From the NCBI RefSeq assembly GCF_015277775.1, contig NZ_CP063849.1, forward strand, positions 4,650,001 through 4,714,000: DNA of 64,000 bases. Reading direction: 5' to 3'. The DNA comes from Paludibaculum fermentans. GTDB lineage: Bacteria; Acidobacteriota; Terriglobia; Bryobacterales; Bryobacteraceae. Below are positions 59,917 through 64,000 of the stretch, one piece after another. The notes below the pieces were generated by a model. The model saw only the letters and a list, made by a program, of their open reading frames with translations. It was not told the origin of the DNA and did no database searches. Each line of letters starts with the position of its first letter. Position 1 is the stretch's first letter. Made by a program: the position numbers and the translations under genes.

Positions 59917-61428
59917 TCAGCCCACCAGGCGCAGGACGTGCTCCGCGGCCTTCACTCCGCGGTACTGCGCTTCTTCAAACAGCGACAACGAGCTCAGGTC
60001 GCAGTTCGCGTAGACAAGCGATCCGGCGGGCTTCGCGCGGCGCTGCCGCTCGGGATGGAAGATCGTGCCAGGCAGCGGCCGGGGCATGGCGTGGCCGATG
60101 CGGAAGATGTCCATGCGCTTCACACACTGGCGGATGTCGGGATGGGCGCGCTCCAGGTCAGCGAAGATCTTCTCTTTCCACCAGTTCCAATCACCGCCCA
60201 GCAGGATGCGCCGCTGGTCGGCTGCATTGCCGTCGGCCAGGGCCCAGTAGAAGGTCCAGACCGTCTCCGGTCTGTGCATCGCCACGCTTTGATGGGTGGC
60301 GATGACGTAGCCCAGCGCCGGCGAATTGTAGATCACGTTGTCCCACGCGTACTCCAGCCCCTTGTTAGCGGGCCACCGGTCCAGCGTGAGGTTCGCAGTG
60401 AGCCACGGCGCGGAGTCGATGGGCCAGCGCGGCGGAGCTGGATCGATCAGCCACGACGCCAGGAACGTGGGCGCGGCGTAGATCACGAAGTCCGATTCGT
60501 AGAGCGTCTTTTCGGTGAGGATCTCCCAGCGGCGGCCCGCGGGCTGGATCTTGTAGACCATCGAGCCCGTGCGCACATACTTGCCGAGCTTCGCCAGCAA
60601 CTTCTTAACGATCCACCCATTGCCCTCCGGCCAGGTGAGCGGACCCTTGTCTTCAGGCGCACGCGCGGCAAAGTAGTGCAGCCCTGCCCAGGCGGAGATG
60701 TCCTCGGCATGAGTGCCGTAGTCGTCGCGCGTGGAGTAGTCGATGAACCACTTCAGATAGGGCGAGTACAGCCCTTCGCGCCGCATCCACTCACCCATGG
60801 TGACGCGGTCCAACTGGCGTTCCCGATCTGTCGATTTAGCCATCCCCTCTTCCATGGGGATGCGGAAGGCACCAGAGGCGTGGAACTCGGCGATGCGCTC
60901 TTCAAAGTGTTTGAACTGGCGGGCGTCGTCCGTCGTCAGGCCGATGGAGGGCTCGATGCTGTCCTGCCACCGGCCGTGCAGAAACAGGCGCTCCTGCGGG
61001 GAGTGGCAAAGCCAGCGTTCGCTCCAGACCCCATCCTGCAGGAGGCCGAGCTCTTCGCACAACTCGCGAACCAGCGTCTCGTTCTTGTCGGGCACGGGCA
61101 GGTAGTGGGCCGCCCAGGGATACGCGGAGATCTCATTCTGGCCGGACCGCGCATTGCCGCCTGCCTGCTGTTCCATCTCGAGCAGGACGAAGTTGTGGAA
61201 GCCGCGCTTGTCCATGCGCCAGGCCGCCGAAAGACCGGCCACGCCACCGCCGACAATGACCACCGGCACCTTCACGCGTTCGCGGGGCGCCGCCATGCGG
61301 GCATGATCGCGCAGCAGGTGGCCGCGCTCCTGCGATTCGAAGACGAAGCCGCCCTCGGTCTTGCGGTCGGTCTTGGGAGCCAGGCCAACCAGGGCGGACG
61401 CACCGAATTCGCGCCGGGTCGGCTTCAT
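59917..61428 (-). CDS. FAD-dependent amine oxidase-like protein
   Basis: The start at 61428 is fixed by an ATGA overlap with the upstream gene; the product has 503 residues. An N-terminal TRREFGASA segment hints at a Tat signal, though the hydrophobic part is short. The FAD-binding motif VVIVGGGVAGLSAAWRM lies at about residues 56-72, with acidic LLEMEQQAGGNA after it and the late FEEAQYRGVKAAEHVL helix typical of amine oxidases and related flavoproteins. Coupling to a spermidine synthase-like gene suggests a polyamine-derived substrate. The exact reaction is unknown. Confidence 0.86.
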   Translation of the reverse strand: MKPTRREFGASALVGLAPKTDRKTEGGFVFESQERGHLLRDHARMAAPRERVKVPVVIVGGGVAGLSAAWRMDKRGFHNFVLLEMEQQAGGNARSGQNEISAYPWAAHYLPVPDKNETLVRELCEELGLLQDGVWSERWLCHSPQERLFLHGRWQDSIEPSIGLTTDDARQFKHFEERIAEFHASGAFRIPMEEGMAKSTDRERQLDRVTMGEWMRREGLYSPYLKWFIDYSTRDDYGTHAEDISAWAGLHYFAARAPEDKGPLTWPEGNGWIVKKLLAKLGKYVRTGSMVYKIQPAGRRWEILTEKTLYESDFVIYAAPTFLASWLIDPAPPRWPIDSAPWLTANLTLDRWPANKGLEYAWDNVIYNSPALGYVIATHQSVAMHRPETVWTFYWALADGNAADQRRILLGGDWNWWKEKIFADLERAHPDIRQCVKRMDIFRIGHAMPRPLPGTIFHPERQRRAKPAGSLVYANCDLSSLSLFEEAQYRGVKAAEHVLRLVG

Positions 61429-62921
61429 CGCACGATTTCGCGCCACTCACGATCGTAGTAGCGCACCAGGCTCTGATCGTTCAGGCGATTGGGTTCCACC
61501 GGGACAGGCGCCAGATCCGGCGGGAAATCGAACAACCCCGCCACATTCTTCAACGTGAGGAACTTCAACCCAGAAGGCAGTTGCGTCGGCGGCCGCCAAT
61601 CGCCCTGCGTCCCGATGACGTAGCCCCATTCGCCGAACGAAGGCACGTAGACGTGATACGCGTGGACGTTGAATCCCGCCTGCTTCATCGTCTCGTTGAT
61701 GCACCAGAACGACTGCCGCGCAAACATGGGCGATGTGGATTGGACCACGGCCACTCCATTCTGCGACAGGTGGTGCCTCACCAAGCGGTAGAACGCCGTC
61801 GTGTACAGCTTGCCCAGCGAGTAGTTGTTGGGGTCGGGGAAGTCGATGGCGATGAAGTCGTAGAGGTCATCGTTCTTCTCGAGCCACGGAAACGCGTCGG
61901 CGTTCACGATGTGGACCTTGGGATTCTTGAAAGAACCGCCGTTCAACTGCACCAGCAGCGGGTGCGTGGAGAACTGGCGCGTCATCTCGGGATCGAGGTC
62001 CACCAGGGTGATAGATTCCAGACCCGGATACTTCAACATCTCGCGGACAGCCAGTCCGTCTCCGCCGCCCAGCACCAGCGCGCGTTTCGCGCCGGGGATG
62101 GAGGCCAGGCCCGGGTGCACCAGGCACTCGTGATAGCGGTACTCGTCCCGTGAGCTGAACTGCAGGTGCGAGTTCAGGTAGAGCCGGTAGTCCTGCTTCC
62201 ACTTGGTCAGCACGATGCGCTGGTAGGGCGTGGTTTTCGAGAAGATCACGTCATCGGCATAGAGGGCGGCATCGGCGGTGTCGGTGATGCGGTCAGCGGC
62301 CACCATGCCGCCGCCCAGGATCAGCACAACCACGGCACAGACGGCCCGTTGGAGCAGCGGCGACGGCAAGTGCTCCTTGAACAGGAAGGTTGACCACAGC
62401 GCCACGCCGGCGTTCACCAGGCCGAACAGGACGGCGCTGCGGACCATGCCCAGCTTCGGCACCAGGAACAGCGGGAACAGCAGGGACGCGCCCAGCGCGC
62501 CCATATAGTCGAAGGTAAGGACGTTCGCCACCAGTTCCTTGAACTGGAAGCGCTCGCGCAGGATGCGCATGAGCAGCGGGATTTCCAGGCCCACCAGAAT
62601 GCCGATGCCGATCACCAGGGCGTAGAGCAGGAACCGGAAGCCGGTGGTGTAGGTGAAAGAGAGGAAGAGGATGGTCGACGAGAAGCCGCCCAGCAGCCCC
62701 ACCATGAGTTCAATGGTGATGAACCGCGACACCAGGGCGCGGTCGATGAACCTCGACAGCCAACTGCCGATGCCCATGGCAAACAGGTAGCTGCCGATGA
62801 TCGTGCTGAACTGAAGCACGCTGTCGCCCAGCAGGTAACTGGCGAGCGTGCCGGCAATCAGTTCATAAATCAGACCGCAGGCCGCGATCAGGAAAACGGA
62901 AAGGAAGAGAACCAGCGCCAT
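61425..62921 (-). CDS. Membrane-bound spermidine synthase-like protein
   Basis: The 498-residue protein has about seven membrane helices in its first 220 residues and a C-terminal aminopropyltransferase-like domain. The latter has the SAM/dcSAM-binding motif ALVLGGGDGLAVREML, the acidic LVDLDPEM, and DFPDPNNYSLGKLYT where SpeE enzymes have a DSTDP-type gatekeeper and catalytic Asp. The family would transfer an aminopropyl group to an amine, or act on a related substrate. It overlaps the FAD gene and is preceded by DUF350 and DUF4178-like genes, a known cluster. Confidence 0.9.
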   Translation of the reverse strand: MALVLFLSVFLIAACGLIYELIAGTLASYLLGDSVLQFSTIIGSYLFAMGIGSWLSRFIDRALVSRFITIELMVGLLGGFSSTILFLSFTYTTGFRFLLYALVIGIGILVGLEIPLLMRILRERFQFKELVANVLTFDYMGALGASLLFPLFLVPKLGMVRSAVLFGLVNAGVALWSTFLFKEHLPSPLLQRAVCAVVVLILGGGMVAADRITDTADAALYADDVIFSKTTPYQRIVLTKWKQDYRLYLNSHLQFSSRDEYRYHECLVHPGLASIPGAKRALVLGGGDGLAVREMLKYPGLESITLVDLDPEMTRQFSTHPLLVQLNGGSFKNPKVHIVNADAFPWLEKNDDLYDFIAIDFPDPNNYSLGKLYTTAFYRLVRHHLSQNGVAVVQSTSPMFARQSFWCINETMKQAGFNVHAYHVYVPSFGEWGYVIGTQGDWRPPTQLPSGLKFLTLKNVAGLFDFPPDLAPVPVEPNRLNDQSLVRYYDREWREIVR

Positions 62922-62960
62922 GAAGGGACGTGTGCCCGGCCCGCAGGCACGGGCCTCCGT

Positions 62961-63176
62961 TTAGTGGACAGCCGAAGCGACGATAATCGCGATACCCAGC
63001 GCCATCAGCCCCGCGAAGATCGCGAGCGCCGTGTTCTGCTTCTCCACAATCTCTCTCCAGAGATCGTAGGGTGTGATCTTGTCCCAAGTGATGAAGCTCA
63101 CCACCAGAATCACCACGCCGACCACGGCATAGATGAGCGCGTTGATCAACGAACCGAGATGGAATTCAATGCCCAT
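62961..63176 (-). CDS. DUF350 small membrane protein
   Basis: The ATG at 63176 (MGIEFHLGSL) follows AGGAAAGGAAACAC and gives 71 residues with two membrane helices: LINALIYAVVGVVILVVSF and LAIFAGLMALGIAIIVASA. The pattern, with an acidic residue between the helices, matches DUF350 (YjfL-like). It is the third gene of the operon in reading direction, 39 bases before the spermidine synthase-like gene. The function of DUF350 is unknown. Confidence 0.85.
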   Translation of the reverse strand: MGIEFHLGSLINALIYAVVGVVILVVSFITWDKITPYDLWREIVEKQNTALAIFAGLMALGIAIIVASAVH

Positions 63177-63207
63177 GTGTTTCCTTTCCTCATTCTCCAG
63201 CGATGCT

Positions 63208-63393
63208 CTACTTGCCGCCAAACCAGTGTGGCAGATAGCCGTAGTGCGAGCGGTAAACCCCGGGGTTCTCGCGAACGGACTTGGGGATGTTCTTCACTTC
63301 GTTGATGGAGGACATGCTCAGGCCTGTCCACTGTCCCACGGAGACCATCCCCAGCAGGACAATCCCGTACAGAGTGTAAAGAGGGCTTTTCAT
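63208..63393 (-). CDS. Small conserved protein of the DUF4178/DUF350 operon
   Basis: The 61-residue protein has one N-terminal membrane helix (LYTLYGIVLLGMVSVG) and a short C-terminal tail with tyrosines and tryptophan (YRSHYGYLPHWFGGK). The ATG at 63393 overlaps the stop codon of the upstream gene by one base (TGATG), so translation is coupled. It is probably a periplasmically exposed or cytoplasm-anchored small component of the operon. I recognise no named family. Confidence 0.75.
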   Translation of the reverse strand: MKSPLYTLYGIVLLGMVSVGQWTGLSMSSINEVKNIPKSVRENPGVYRSHYGYLPHWFGGK

Positions 63394-64000
63394 CAGTCGT
63401 CGTCTCCACTCGAAGAGGAGGATCCCGGAGCATAGTCGCTCTCCGACCACCGTCTCCCCTCAAAAGCCATGGCCCGGATGCTGGTTACAATCGGCGGAAT
63501 CAGCAGCAGTGGCAGGGCCAGCCAGAAGAGCCAGGTGGTGGGCACGTCCCGCCGCACCGTTACCTCATAGTTCATCGTCATGCCGGAGGCCGCCGTGGCG
63601 GAGGCCTGCGCGTCCATCTCCGGCTCGATCCGCAGGTAGTACCGGCCCGCCGGAACCCGCGGCAGGATCACGCTATCCTTCGCCTTGCCTTCCGACCAGG
63701 AACCGTCGCTATCCCGGCCGCTGTAGTAACTCACTTCCCGGCCGAAATCAAAACCCTGGGCGCCATCCTCGCGCAGCAGCGCCAGGCTGAAGTAGGCCCA
63801 GTTGTTCTTCAGATCCGTAGTCAATTCAATCTCGACATTGCCTTTTCCAGGCACCTCGAACGGCTGGGTAACGAAGGAATGCTCTCCGGGCACAGCCTGT
63901 GCGAAATGGAAATTCTGATCGAAGATCACCCGGTTGCTGGCGCTGAACGTGAAGAACGCCATCAGCGCGGCCCATCCCAAGCACAGCAGCATGAACGTGC
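63393..64000 (-). CDS. Partial gene: C-terminal part of a DUF4178-like protein
   Basis: The frame is open to the window edge, so the true start lies beyond it. The visible 200 residues contain a membrane helix (LLCLGWAALMAFFTF), a beta-rich extracytoplasmic domain (NNWAYFSLALLRED, FDFGREVSYYSGRDSDG, GRYYLRIEPE) and a second membrane helix (LFWLALPLLLIPPIV), ending in an Asp/Ser-rich tail. This is the typical C-terminal part of DUF4178-containing proteins, though the DUF4178 domain itself is outside the window. It leads the polyamine-type operon. Confidence 0.75.
   Translation of the reverse strand, partial: TFMLLCLGWAALMAFFTFSASNRVIFDQNFHFAQAVPGEHSFVTQPFEVPGKGNVEIELTTDLKNNWAYFSLALLREDGAQGFDFGREVSYYSGRDSDGSWSEGKAKDSVILPRVPAGRYYLRIEPEMDAQASATAASGMTMNYEVTVRRDVPTTWLFWLALPLLLIPPIVTSIRAMAFEGRRWSESDYAPGSSSSSGDDD

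Noticed and set aside
59938-61458. 506-codon plus-strand frame opposite the FAD protein gene
   Set aside because: No family features; the minus-strand protein has an intact FAD-binding motif.
1-64000. tRNA or rRNA genes and integrase-type att sites
   Set aside because: None of the intergenic regions showed a cloverleaf-like sequence with a GTTCGA-type T loop or rRNA-like sequence on reading; small RNA genes without these marks cannot be excluded.

Overview
The window is a high-GC chromosomal segment that reads as an Acidobacteriota genome, most likely order Bryobacterales (the Solibacter/Bryobacter/Paludibaculum group). The basis is three PadR-plus-orphan-permease modules of the acidobacterial 'ADOP' type (four permeases in all), a large secreted protein ending in a Solibacter-type C-terminal domain, and many secreted proteins of unknown function. 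This is inference from gene families; there is no rRNA gene to confirm it. No tRNA, rRNA, CRISPR array or transposase gene was recognised.

Layout. 0-5.1 kb: PadR/ADOP module, exported peroxiredoxin, GH43-like glycosidase. 5.1-12.3 kb: SanA-like protein, PEP mutase-like enzyme, an ECF41 sigma factor converging on its probable target (an SDR gene with a matching promoter), an AraC regulator, and a duplicated vanadium haloperoxidase followed by a methyltransferase. 12.4-17.4 kb: two secreted multidomain proteins and a DinB-fold protein. 17.5-20.5 kb: second PadR/ADOP module, minus strand. 20.7-29.0 kb: membrane protein, Tat-exported sulfatase, HD-GYP response regulator, feoAB divergent from a MerR-TPR fusion, sugar porter. 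29.0-32.0 kb: repeat-rich intergenic DNA, a secreted unknown and a glycosyltransferase-like gene. 33.9-38.4 kb: a lower-GC, tightly coupled operon of a LexA-like repressor, a large DNA adenine methyltransferase and a PD-(D/E)xK nuclease, with an E. coli-type SOS box just upstream. 39.0-44.1 kb: a short inverted-repeat element, then three methyltransferases and a radical SAM-glycosyltransferase fusion. 44.3-49.9 kb: third PadR module with two tandem permeases. 50-59.9 kb: ankyrin protein, PEP-CTERM metzincin, Tat-exported Gfo/Idh oxidoreductase, AhpD-like protein, M48-like protein with an altered zinc site, SDR and ICMT-like genes. 59.9-64 kb: a minus-strand operon (DUF4178-like end, small protein, DUF350, membrane spermidine synthase-like protein, FAD amine oxidase-like protein) running off the right edge.

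The most noteworthy element is the LexA-like/methyltransferase/nuclease operon, which looks like a restriction-modification system under direct SOS control. Also notable are the ECF41-SDR pair with a recognisable promoter, the radical SAM-GT2 fusion, the haloperoxidase with one active and one decayed half, the polyamine-type membrane operon, and a shared promoter geometry in front of all three padR genes. Several genes have a -10-like hexamer only 5-14 nt before the start codon and no Shine-Dalgarno sequence, which suggests frequent leaderless transcription.
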